Shown here: positions 1 through 11,375 of the stretch, one piece after another
Numbering within the stretch: position 1 is the stretch's first letter
How the letters are laid out: each line of letters opens with the position of its first letter
DNA from: Dasyornis broadbenti
Lineage: Eukaryota; Chordata; Aves; Passeriformes; Dasyornithidae
NCBI GenBank assembly: GCA_013397935.1
Contig: VZRN01000637.1
Span: 91,316-155,315 of the forward strand
Reading direction: 5' to 3'
Length of the DNA: 64,000 nucleotides
Made by a program: the position numbers and the translations under genes
Notes under the pieces: model-generated
Seen by the model: only the letters and a program-made list of their open reading frames with translations
What the model was told of the DNA's origin: nothing
Database searches by the model: none

Positions 1-219
1 TGTATCATTATCTCTTTAACAATTCTCATAAATTATGAACATATATTTCATTTATTCCTACCTATCTGGTGCTCTTGTTATACATTTTCTTCCTTAATTA
101 ATGCAATATTCTTCATTCATTTCCTCCTGGAAAAGAACTACTTATGCTGCTAAAGAAGAAAACTTGCTAGTCTATTAAATATAAATTGGTGAATAGTTGG
201 AATACTAGTTGGAAGATTA
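1..219. other. AT-rich non-coding stretch
   Basis: No exon, repeat family or RNA gene was recognised. The sequence is AT-rich and simple. Confidence 0.6.
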
Positions 220-513
220 AAAAAAAAAAAACAAGAGAGAAAGAGAGAAAGANNNNNNNNNNNNNNNNNNNNNNNNNNNNNNNNNNNNNNNNNNNNNNNN
301 NNNNNNNNNNNNNNNNNNNNNNNNNNNNNNNNNNNNNNNNNNNNNNNNNNNNNNNNNNNNNNNNNNNNNNNNNNNNNNNNNNNNNNNNNNNNNNNNNNNN
401 NNNNNNNNNNNNNNNNNNNNNNNNNNNNNNNNNNNNNNNNNNNNNNNNNNNNNNNNNNNNNNNNNNNNNNNNNNNNNNNNNNNNNNNNNNNNNNNNNNNN
501 NNNNNNNNNNNNN

Positions 514-551
<38 letters not shown>
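220..551. repeat. (GAAA)n microsatellite interrupted by an assembly gap
   Basis: An A12 run is followed by GAGAAAGAGAAAGA up to the gap. On the far side a clean GAAA array of about 9.5 units runs from 514 to 551. The + strand is purine-only on both sides, so the gap almost certainly lies inside one purine microsatellite. Confidence 0.9.
253..513. other. Assembly gap (261 N)
   Basis: 261 consecutive undetermined bases. Open frames across it are artefacts. The true length of the microsatellite here is unknown. Confidence 0.99.
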
Positions 552-3500
552 TTCTTTTAAAAAAAGAGAAAGAAAAAAATGTGGAAAGTTCCATAGGGAC
601 AAAGAGGGAAGGGCAGAATATGTATACACACGTGCCTGTTTACAACTGAAATAAAACTTAAGGACATGAAAAACATCTTGAGAGGATAACAGCAAGAGAA
701 GTTAATGTACATTTAATTTTTTCGGAGGGAAAAATCTGTGACCCCAATTGTCTTCAGAGCCTAAAATATGCATTACTACTACAGATTTCTGGTCCATGAA
801 CATCTAAGTGATATATTCACCTATTACACTTGTGGTCTTTTACAAGTATCTGGGAATTCTTTCTCCCAATAAGATAGCCTAAGACTACAAGTTGTAGAGA
901 GACTCTACTACAATACAAAGGCAAAACCACAAATGTTAAAGCCTTGGAAGGGCGGTGCTTGTTGCTAGTTTCTTTTTTTTTTTAAAGATAAGTGAATATT
1001 TTTTAACAAAATTTCATCAGTCATTCCCAGGCTGCCTTGTCCTTGTGTAAGATGCTGTCGCTCCTAATGAGCAACTTGCGTAATATTTCAAGAACAGAGA
1101 ACTGACCCGAAACACACTGAGGCATTTCAAATATTCATGTAACTGTGAGACTTTGCACAAACCCTTAAGACCACAAAGGGCTGTGTTTCACAGAGCAGGC
1201 ACTCTCTCTTGCTGGTGAATATTGTACTAAATCAGAATATCCTGGGAAAGATAAATTAAAGCATAAAGTAAAGTAAGAAGTCCTATGAGCTATTTTGGAA
1301 AGAACTAAGTAGATATTTATTTAACGTTAATTATGCTAATAACATTTCTTATCTTCATTCAGCCCAGACCACAAGAGTCTGGACCACAGTTGGTCCAGCC
1401 CCAAGGAGCTATTGAGCAGGCCTGAAAACACTCCTGTAACCTCAGGCAATTGAAAACTGAAGATTGAAAATGAAAGAGACTCAAGACAGGATGCTTAATA
1501 GAAAATCTTGTTGCTGAAATGTTTTACAGTAGAATGTTTATTGGAATAACAGTTTGTTTCTGAATCTCTAAGCAAATGGAGCTTTTGTCTTCTGTAGCTG
1601 GAACAGATAGCGCTCAGTTGAGTTTGAGACAGAAACATATAGAAAGTTGAAATAAGAATTTAAGCTGATGATTTGTTTAAGAACCTAAGAGCTGGTGATT
1701 ATTCCAGACGTCATATATACTAACCTTGTCCTTCCATGAGAAAACATGGGACATAACATGACCATGCACATTTAACATGGAACAGAAACATCTTTACTGT
1801 AATGTTGCACCTGGTGAACATTTTACTTTAAATATTTTTAAGGGTTTTCTAATGAGTTTTTTTACATTGTTGACTGATTTTACCCCATTTTCTAAAATCA
1901 ATCTAGCATTATTTTCCCATATATATCTTTATTTCTCTTTTTCTTCTGCTTTGCTTCATATTTAAAGAAGAAAATGAGGAGGATAAGAAGGAAAACCAAG
2001 ATATGAGCCTTTTTCCAACAAAAACATATTTCTCTAAAACACCTTAGCACACCAAGAAATAATTACTTTAATTTTAACTGAAAACTTGCAGAAGCTTCCA
2101 AACGGCTTGAGTTATATAATTGATTGGCCATCCAGCACAAGAACAGGAGTGTTTGGCTCTAGCTTTTCAGTTCATAAATACTATCTTCCACAGAAGATCT
2201 GTGCACTAATGCTGAACAAAGACAGTCCCAGATCGAACACGGGGAAGCACTGCCTGTGCGGGTTTTACTCCAAACTCTCTGAAGAAAAGCAGATTCTGCT
2301 TCAGACAGCTACTGCACAGTCCAATAAATTTCAAAGTGAAGCTTTGTAACTTTTCTGAAACTCATCAAAACTTGTCCCTTTCCCATGTAGATCTCATTAC
2401 TTGCATTACTGCTCTCCACCATCATTTCATCCATACAACAAAACAGTCCAAAGAGACTTGTTGTTCTTTACATTAATTGTTCTTTACAATTTGTGTTACG
2501 ATACTTACAGGGGAAAAAGAAAAAAAACCAACAAAATAGATATTTTACTTATGTATTAAAAGAGAAAAATCCTTTCCTGTAGCAAATGACTGATTAACTC
2601 CACTCAGCTCTTCAAATACTTGTATAGAGACATATTTTTTTTTTTTTGGTTTTAGATAGGAGTGAGTCGTAAATATGAAAATATGAACTGTAGACAGAGT
2701 ATTTATTTTAAATACATTCCTCCAGAAAGCCTAAGCCACTTGATATCACAGATCTCAGAACTAGAGTTTCAATCAGAAAAGCCACAATAATAACAAATAG
2801 TATGATGGCTTTTGGTTTTATTATTATTATTTTAAGAGCTTGCCTGAACCAAAAGCTTGGAGATACTTCTGTGAAATAACACTATTTACCATATGTAAAC
2901 TAAACTGAAAAAGCAAAAGTGCTTCAATCAGTTTTTCCAAACAGAAAATGGTTTTGACAGAATCTTCTTTTTTTTTCCCCCTTACTAAGAACTCTGGAAA
3001 AAGAGCTTTTCTGCAGAGCTCAGTTACTACATTTTCTTTACTAATGAATTCATCACAGTTGTTGCCAGAAATTAAAGCAGATTTAACCTTTCCTTTACTA
3101 TTTAATCCTCTTAACTAAGATTTTCTGAAACTGAAGGCTAACATACAGTTCCTTAACACATGTAAAGATGTACATGTAGAGTTGATTTCTCTAGGAGATC
3201 AGTTCTTTTGAACATCAGGCCATTTATTTTGTATTCTTACATTTCAGTCTGTTTTGGACTCGTTACATGTTCCAATTGAAAGTTTCACTGCCTGTCAAAG
3301 TATCAAGATGGGAGAGAAAACTGATGAGTCCATGTGGTTTTAAAGAGAGAAGAAGGTGTTTGTCCAGAATTGTCCACGTCCATCCAACAGAAAACTGAAA
3401 ATAATTTCTTTACTTCATCAGTGAATGACAACTAAGATAAGAGCAGGACATTTTACTGACAGAAATTTCCATTATGAACATTATTATCCATTTGCTAAGA

Positions 3501-4586
3501 AGCCCATGTGAAAGAAGCGTGGCCAAGGACAACTCTCAAAGCAGAAACTCCCAGCCCTTAGGAGGCTGATGTACCTGGTAAGGATATAATAGACCCTCTG
3601 CTGAAGTGGGGTCTCCTGCCAGCAAAGCCAGCAGGAGCCTTGCTGAACTTGCCACAGCTGGAATTCACTCTTTCTGCATGGTGCACTCATATTATGCATT
3701 AAATTACTTTCTGCCTCTGTACAAAACTGTACCAGAACATCTCTAACAGCATTAATTTCTGGAGGGAGAGAAAAGATTCTTAGTCTTGGAAATGCCTTGA
3801 AAACAGAAGCAGCAGTGCAAAGAACACAGCCACACAGAGACAATCCTTTGATATTCAGACACTGGTACATGAGGGAGATTTGTCTTCTGTTGTTAAAGTT
3901 TTATGGTCTTTTAGCAGAGCATCAAACACAAGATACTGAGAAACTATCAGGCCCATATTACGCTATTAATATTCAAATCGGGTTCAAACAGCAAGAAAAG
4001 AATGTTTCCCTTAATGTGAAATAAAAGGCATTGTTCTTGGAGGATCTGTGTTTCTAAACAAAGGTAAAGTGTGATGGAAGTTTGTTAATTTCTTTTCCCA
4101 ATTACACAACAATATTTTCCCATGACAATGAAACTGGAAAGAAGCTGTACTACTTGGTAAACAAGCTTGCATGCTGTGTGCCACTTTCTGTCAGAGCTTA
4201 TGCTGTGCTCTGAACAGGGGATACTTGCCCTTTGGAGGAGCAAGATAAAGACAAACATATGGGCCAGGCTTTTTGTTCAGGTCCTAATTTCTCTAAACTC
4301 TTTATTATGCAGCCAGACTGGCTAACGTCATTTAGAGGAATGCCAGCAGCTCTTATCACTGTTCCTTTATTTTTCTGTACCTGAACACACTACAATTAGG
4401 AAATAATTCTCAGTTATTCCCATGCTTATCTCTCAGAACCCTTTTCTCCCTCTGCACGCTTGCATCAACCACTGAGCCAAGACCAGGAAAGCATTCTCCA
4501 CACCACTATCTGTTTTCCTCATGAAAAACATTTTTTGACTTTTTGACTGAAGCGGTCTTTGGAAGTATAGATGGTGGTGAGTCCTT
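552..4586. other. Non-coding stretch without recognised genes
   Basis: AT-rich unique sequence. A T13 run sits at 2635-2647. The longest ATG frame (3484-3870, minus, 128 codons) has no recognisable domain and is judged a chance frame. No RNA gene or repeat family was recognised. Confidence 0.55.
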
Positions 4587-5150
4587 TCACAGAACCACAG
4601 AATATGCTGAGCTGGAAATGGCTCATCATGATCATTGAGTCCAATTCCTGGCCCTGCACAGAACACCCCAACAATCCCACCCTGTGTCTGAGAGTTCAAA
4701 CACTTCTAGAACTCCATCAGGTTTGCGTCTGTGCCCATTCCCTGGGAAGCCTGTTCCAGTGTCCAACCACCCTCTGGGGGAAGAACCTTTTCCTGATATC
4801 CAACCTAAACCTCCCCTGACACAACATCATGCGTTTTCCCTCAGTCCTGTCACTGGTCACAAACATCAAGAGATCAGTGTCTGCCCCTCCTCTTCACCCC
4901 ACAAGTTGTAATTGCAAGACATCTTCCTTCAGTCTCCTCTTCTGCAGCTGAACAGACCTGGTGCCCTCAGCCTCTCCTCACACAGCTTCCCCTCAAGATC
5001 CTTCACCATCCTTGTGTCCCTCCTTTGGACACTCTCCAGTGGCTTAAGATCTTTCTTACATTGTAGCACTCAAAACTGCCCACAGGACTTGAGGTGAGGC
5101 TGCCGCAGAGCAGAGCAGAGCGGGAAAATTCCCTCCTTTATCTGCCTGGT
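4587..5150 (-). mobile_element. CR1 LINE, 5'-truncated 3' end (antisense)
   Basis: On the plus strand the block opens with the reverse complement of a CR1 tail (tcacagaaccacagaata), then reads through the typical antisense CR1 body. Translated on the minus strand, one frame still gives GRFRLDIRKRFFPQRVVGHW followed by NRLPRE, at about 4745-4820. This is the C-terminal end of CR1 ORF2, downstream of the reverse transcriptase domain. Stops and frameshifts break the frame elsewhere, and the copy is dead. About 560 bp survive of an element of roughly 4.5 kb, the usual 5' truncation of CR1. The similarity fades near 5150. The tail is of the ..cagcatattctgtg.. class, shared with the copy at 40578-40892 and with the SINE at 21132-21275. 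Confidence 0.95.
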
Positions 5151-5478
5151 TCTTGACTGGGATGTCTCTTGATCAGGAGACAGAAAGAAATACTTTCCTG
5201 ATATCTGTGCCTTTTGCATCTATGTTTAAGCAGGCTTTGACATGTCACCCAGAAAAAGCTGGCAGAAAATTCATGTCCAACACATCCATCTGTCAGGGGT
5301 TCCCCACATTCAGTTCCCAAGGTGGATATGTCCTCGACATCCCTGTATAAAGATGTCATGCGATAAAAAGGAACTTTGTCCAACACACCATATCTCTTTA
5401 GGAAATAAAATCTAGCAAGAATCTTTACTTAGTAGCTGTAAACAAGAATGATGTCCATTACTTGTTAATTTCCTTCAA
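5151..5478. other. Non-coding spacer between CR1 copies
   Basis: No recognisable exon or repeat. Overlapping short open frames on both strands (5138-5386 minus, 5153-5350 plus) have no recognisable domain. Confidence 0.5.
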
Positions 5479-5565
5479 ATCACAGAATCACAGAATGGTT
5501 TGGGTTGGAAGAGACCCTAAAGATCAATTGTAGATATAATTCCCCTCTTACGGGCCAGGAATATA
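5479..5565 (-). mobile_element. CR1 3' end fragment (antisense)
   Basis: Begins with the doubled octamer-like tail atcacagaatcacagaatgg, followed by tttgggttggaag and agaccctaaagatca, the hallmark of an antisense CR1 3' terminus. Beyond about 5530 the match to the usual continuation is weak, so the right edge is approximate. Confidence 0.9.
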
Positions 5566-5679
5566 CATAAGTGAAACAGGATGCACTGAGAAGAGACCTA
5601 TGTTGATTCTTTAAAGTAACCATCCCAGCCAGACAGAGACCAGACTCCAGCCAAAATACAATCTGGTTGAGCGTCTTGT

Positions 5680-5840
5680 CTGAGACATGGAGTCTATTCC
5701 TCATCCTGGAAGTGTTCAAGACCAGGCTGGATGGGGAAGGTGGAAGGTGGGATGTGAAGTATGCCTGACCATGGCAGGGTGGCCGAAACTAGATTGTCTT
5801 TAAAGTCCTTTCTAGCCCAAACCAAACCATTCCATGATTA
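5680..5840 (+). mobile_element. CR1 3' end fragment (sense)
   Basis: Reads as the sense CR1 3' untranslated end: tggaagtgttcaagaccagg, then a degraded middle with ccatggcagggtgg, then tctttaaagtcctttctagc and the tail cattccatgatta. It faces away from the antisense copy at 5479-5565, so the two 3' ends point outward and their last ~45 bp are imperfectly complementary. Confidence 0.88.
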
Positions 5841-8800
5841 TATTTCACTTAGATCTTCCTGAAATAATATAAAATTAGATGTTAAACACACAAAGACACA
5901 CAAAATTCACCTTCCATACTACACCAGAAACATCTCCCAAGCACAGCACATTAACCCTACAGAGGTTAGGAACTGGTAAGAGGGTTTATAACATAGAAAA
6001 GTAACATTTCCCTGTGTGAAACAGCTGCTTTCACCCAAACTTGTTCAATGTTGCTTTCCATATACACTGAACAGCCTTGGATTCAAAAGGTCCTCTCCAG
6101 AGGAAAAGATCACGGGTAGTAAGCTGAGACGCTCTATCGGTGTTCAAACTCACGTGTTTGAAGTCAGCAGAGCTTTTTTAGACAGTTGATTCCAGTGGTG
6201 AAGACAAGTGAAGAACAACATCCAATGAGCTGTGACTGGAACCCTACAAAATGTTTGCTCATAAACTGAATTTTCATGTATGAAAAATAAAAACGTTTCG
6301 GGACCAGGACTGCTTGATGGTTATTTTAAAAAGCTGAAAATTTGGAAACCAAATTTCACCTGCATCTTTTTCTCAGTCAAGTGTTTCGCTGTACATGTGT
6401 CAGATTTTCAAACAGTTTTATTTTTATTTTTCAGCGAAATGTCCCATGAGTAGTTACCATATGTAAAAAACCCAGGTTTTGCCAGTAGAATAAAACCAGG
6501 AGCAATAAGGTGCTAAATATGAAACTTCTGTACAGCATCAAATATTGCACAGAAACCAAAGAACAGTTTTCACAAAAGTTGACAAAACTGAATTGAGATG
6601 AACTTATTTATTCAGCTTGAGCTTGTTTTGCTTTTGCTTCTTTTTCTTTTGTGAAACTCTGTATAGACTTTCAGGAAACCCTTTTCTCATTCAGTTTAGG
6701 GATTATTTTTATTCATTTTAAAAGTAATCCATAAAAATTGCATTCACATCTAAAAAGTGGTCCTGGATTTTTCATAGCTGTAGTAGTGATTAGAATGAAA
6801 TCAAATACAGTGACTTGTTCTGCTTATGTTCTTACATCTTTCCTTCAGTATGAAAAAGGAAAAAGGAGTGATGATAAAAATAATTTTACTCAATTTTTTT
6901 GTAAATTAAATTCAAAATTATTTTCCATTCTCAACGTTATGTGTGTAATATGCAGTACTTCTTTCTGTATGGCTTCCAGGCTTATGTGATGTTTCCTAAT
7001 TTTGGAAGTATCCTTTCGTTTCTGATGCATTGTTTCAGCAAGTTTTAGTCAGCTGGTTTATTTCAAGACCACGCACTTACTGACGATTTTACCCACTCAG
7101 GTAGGTTGCATACTTCATGTTCCTTGTCATTTCTATGCAGTTCTCTGCGGCTGGATTATATATTGCTCACATAGCCCCTTCTAAAATTCAATTATCAAAA
7201 CCTCAAAGTTTCAAAAATTACCACAGACTTCAGGACATTGGCAGTAAGGTACCTCCCGAGACACAGAGTCCAGACTTGCTTTTTGCAGGCAAAAATGACA
7301 TATGGGCAACACTGAAAACTCAGCCATTTTACCTTTGTTTTGCTTCTGTGACCACATTACCAAGACGGTTCCTGAGCCTTGTTCTTCTGTTCTTAGAGAA
7401 TAATTTTTTAAAACCTTTGCTTATTTGCTTTCCACCCATTACATATGTTTTCTCTTCTGTTGGTATGTCTCTCTCTCTAAGTAGCCTGTCTTGCTTTCTG
7501 ATGCTGACCCTCTCAAAATCTTTATTTGCTGCAGTCATATTCTGTCATCTTTCATTTTGCCAGGCTAAAAGCACCCAGCTGCTTTCATCTACAATAGCTC
7601 GATGGATTCTCCATTCTCTGGTCTCTGTAACAGTTCCTCTTTTTGCTTTCTTCCATTTGATTTTGTTCTTGTAATTATTCCTGGTATTTCTTATCAAGCC
7701 ACAGGAGTGCATTGTACAAATGACATTTGTTCTTCCCTCTATCCCAAGGATCCTACAATTGTCCAAATTAAACTGAAAATAATAATTGGTGAAAAATAGA
7801 TGCACCCAAGATTATTATCTTCATCCCTATCAGTCTTGATTCTGAAAGCAAAAATTCTTACTATCCATCTTGGAGAGAATAGCACGGCAATTTAATCTGT
7901 TAAATTAATTCGGTTTCAATTCCTCCTGTCCTCAAGACCATGCAGTTATTCCTGTATGATATTCTCATCTTTCTCTCTAATGATAGCACCTCCCATAATA
8001 AGTTAAACTAGCACATTTAATTTCAAATATACAGCTTTCGTTTACAAAACTTTCTGTCATTTTCCTATTTGTGGCAAAATCAGGCTTTACTGTGATATAT
8101 CTAGTAGCACTGATCTGTGGAAACACTTCAGCTGGTAGAAAGAAATTAGCTGTTAAAGAAAAATTGTGATTTGTATATGTTAAAAATTTACTTTTTGAGC
8201 ATATGGAATTGCTGTTTCAAAATATTAATATGTTTAATCCAGAATTTACAGTAAATTGTCTTAAATAAAGATATTTTTAACCCACAGTATCCTGAAGACA
8301 CGCCAAAAGAAAAACAATCTCCTTTTGTTTTTTCCCCCCTTTTTAAAAGAAACAAGTATTTTCTCTTTCACATACACATACACACAGCCACTCTCTCTGC
8401 TATTCATTACATCCTTAGAAGAGAACTAAAGTTAAACTATCCTCTGAGGATAACAAAATGCAAAATTAACTCTGGACTGAATGAAGTGCATATGGCCATG
8501 GAGAATTATTTGTGAGCTATTCCCAGTGAAATGTGCATGTCTAATTTGATTCCAATTGTATTTCGTGAAGAAATAAAGCCTTTAGTATCACATCCCTGTT
8601 GTACTTTTTTCACCAAAACTTAAGAATCACATAGCACCAAGATTTCCACATTGAACTGTCCATTCACCTCCCTTGTCTTCAATTTCCCCCTCACACTTTT
8701 CAACTCCATACATCAGGACAATTCAAGAACATATTATTTATTTTGAGGTAGTCTTTGCATGGCAATCTCACTGGTTGTACCATGTTTAGAGGTTCAGTAA

Positions 8801-10151
8801 GATTATGCCATTCTGGACTTTCTCTAAGACAGTCTTTGGTTGTATTTTGACCTCATCAAAAGATTTTTTTTCACACAATAAAACTGCAAAATTCTATGAA
8901 GACAGAAAACTCTTCAAAAATTGGTTGGTGTTCAACCCCACAAATTAGTGAAAAATACTGGAAAAGGAATAGGGCACGGTTATGGTCATGTGTTCCAGAC
9001 TGGAAGCATTACATTTTTCTGAATTTGGATAGAAAATTATAATTTAAGAGGAGAATATGTATTTCAGAATATTGTTATTTTCTAGGAGCTGTAACATTTC
9101 ATCTGGGAATACAACTCCTTTTCCCTCCTCCAAGCAATCAAGAGCTCAGATGTGAATGGAGCAGACTTATATTTATTCTTGGGCTATTTGCTGAATGTTG
9201 GAATAAGTCTCATGACCACCTTATCCTAGTATCAGATGTGAGAATAAACACTATTTTTGTTCAGGTAATGATAACCTGTCTGAAGCCACTTCCTCCACCA
9301 CTTTGTGACTTACGCATTCTTTCCGGAAATACCTTTCAGGAAAGGTACTATTGACAGTGTATATTGTTATATATGTAAATGAATAAGTAACAGACTAGCA
9401 AATGGCATCTCTTATTATGAGGAAATTGAACTGTAAGGCTTTTCTCATCTTTAAAATTAACTTTAGAAACGACTGTCATGAGTTGATCATTTCTCACTCA
9501 TGGCAAACAAGGCTGTAATATATCACAAGTGAAAAAATAACCCAATAATGCAGCACAGCAGCAAGACAATCAAAGTGAAAGGGTAAGATTCATTTCATCT
9601 GCACTAGTTCTGTGTACCTAAGATAAGAATCTTACATTCTTGTATAATCAGCAGCCAGAAACAGGGATTTTGGGGACACTGTTTTAGAAATCTATTTTAT
9701 GGTGACATGATTCTCATACAGAAATGCCCCTTTATCTCCTCCGAATATAAAGGTAACTTGGAAGAAGATGTTATTGCTGCAATTGTTACATTTACTTACA
9801 TGAACCCCAAAGCGGATGTTTGGCAAGTGCTTGCTCTCTGCTCTGAGGTGTCCATGAAGCCATTGCCCTTCAACTTGCTCTCATTGCCTTCAGGTGTTTA
9901 TGGTTGCTCCAGAGTAAAGATATAACAGGGAGCCATTTGAGCCATTTTGGAGGAAAATCAAATGAGTTTTTAAATCATCTTCAGTGCCAATCACTTTCAC
10001 AGTTTCAGTCTCCTGGATGTGGAGTTGGGTGCAGATTTTGAAGAAAATTCATGTGGAAGAGGCATATGTACAACAGCCTGTGGATGACTGAGCAAGGCAA
10101 ATGTGCAGGTGGAGGAGAGGCTCTGAGCACTGCAAAGATGTAAATATCCCA
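5841..10151. other. Non-coding stretch without recognised genes
   Basis: AT-rich unique sequence. The longest frame in the window outside repeats is here: 7117-7674, plus strand, 185 codons. Its protein is rich in Leu, Ser and Phe, has no recognisable domain and is overlapped by frames on the other strand, so it is treated as chance. A short CA-rich tract lies at about 8370-8388. No RNA gene was recognised. Confidence 0.5.
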
Positions 10152-10265
10152 GAAGGGAAGGAGGGAGGGAGAGAGGGAGGCAGGCAGGCAGGCAGGAAGG
10201 CAGGAAGGCAGGAAGGCAGGAAGGCAGGAAGGCAGGAAGGCAGGCAGGCAGGCAGGAAGGAAGGA
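10152..10265. repeat. (GGAA/GGCA)n compound microsatellite
   Basis: Alternating ggaa, ggca and gaga tetramers over about 110 bp, purine-rich on the plus strand. The left end contains four GGG runs with short loops (10155-10177). The minus-strand open frame across it (10005-10271) is a by-product of the repeat. Confidence 0.95.
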
Positions 10266-10989
10266 TTTCATAAATCTGTCTCTGGTTCCAAGGCTTTAGA
10301 AAGCTATTCTTATTCTAATACATCTTTGTGTGACTTTAAAAGTTACTAGACCATGAGACAATGCCATCCATCACAAAAATGTGCTAGTCTATTTTTATCA
10401 GTTGAACTAGTATAAGTGGCCACATGCATGTAATCCTATTGTCCTTGCTGCATGCTCAAATAAGGACAACATTTAACAAATAATTCTAATAATTGATTAA
10501 CATTTATCTAAATATAATGAACTTGAGATTGATCCATACTTGCTTTTATCCTTCTGAATCCATTTGATAATTTAACCTGAATCTAACAGTGAATTTATTC
10601 TGGAATGATCTAAGTTCTTTCCTTGGCTATTTACTTGGAATTCAAGTGGCCTTAATTCAGTGTAACTTTGGAAGTGAATAAAAAAATCAAAGTAAGACCA
10701 CTTTAATCCTCAGTCAGAGATCCACATGACAGTTTAATGAGATTGAAATAATCCACTTTAATTATTAATTCAGGATAATTCTGCAGGTGTCTCACCTCTG
10801 TACAGACAAACCCCTAACAGCTCCGCAATGCTACAACTCAGAAAAAGTAAGGCCGCAAGTTCAGTCTGCATGAAAAAGTAAAGAAATTAACTCAAACACT
10901 GGCTGTGTCTGCTCCCATATCTATCACTTAAGAAAATATATAAGGAAAAGGGAGAAAGAAAGGATGAGTATAGATACTGGAGAGGAAAG
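10266..10989. other. Non-coding stretch
   Basis: AT-rich unique sequence. Nothing recognised. Confidence 0.5.
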
Positions 10990-11375
10990 ATGATACCAGC
11001 CACGGATCCAATGGCTAGACTTGATTGTTGCAACTTCTATGCTAAACAATGGTTTCTGTCTCGACCATCAAGGGTGGGGAGAAGGCCCCCCCAAAAGGAA
11101 GTTCAGAGGGTTAATATATGCTCAGGTTAAAGTGGGAACGCACAGGTACCTCCCCTTGGGGGGCAGTTTTACACTGTCTGGTGCGTCATTGTGGTGGAAG
11201 GCCCCAGAGATGAGTCTGGGGGTGCTTTAGGGATCTTTGATGGTTTTTGACACCTTCTAAGACACGACAGCTGCCTCTCCTGTCACGGCAGTTGAGCCGG
11301 TTATGCCCCATCAGAAGGACTGAAAACCTTCAGGCCTACATGGGAATGTCCTGATATTTACCCCAGGAAGTCACT
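10990..11375. other. Unidentified GC-rich block, possibly an old LTR or repeat fragment
   Basis: Base composition rises sharply against the AT-rich surroundings, with runs such as ggcccccccc and ccccttggggggc and several CpGs. The plus strand has a 69-codon frame at 11021-11230 that then meets stops. I recognise no domain. It could be a solo LTR fragment, another repeat or a regulatory GC-rich patch. I saw no clear TG..CA boundaries or target-site duplication. Confidence 0.3.

Noticed and set aside
150..695. Frames across the N gap
   Set aside because: They are built mostly of undetermined residues and flanking GAAA repeat.
3484..3870. 128-codon minus-strand frame
   Set aside because: Cysteine-rich but without any family pattern I recognise; no supporting context.
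7117..7674. 185-codon plus-strand frame, the longest outside repeats
   Set aside because: Low-complexity Leu/Ser/Phe-rich protein, no domain, competing frames on the opposite strand, no splice context recognised.
10152..10265. CRISPR-like or other spaced repeat array
   Set aside because: Units are 4 bp and contiguous with no spacers; it is a microsatellite in eukaryotic DNA.
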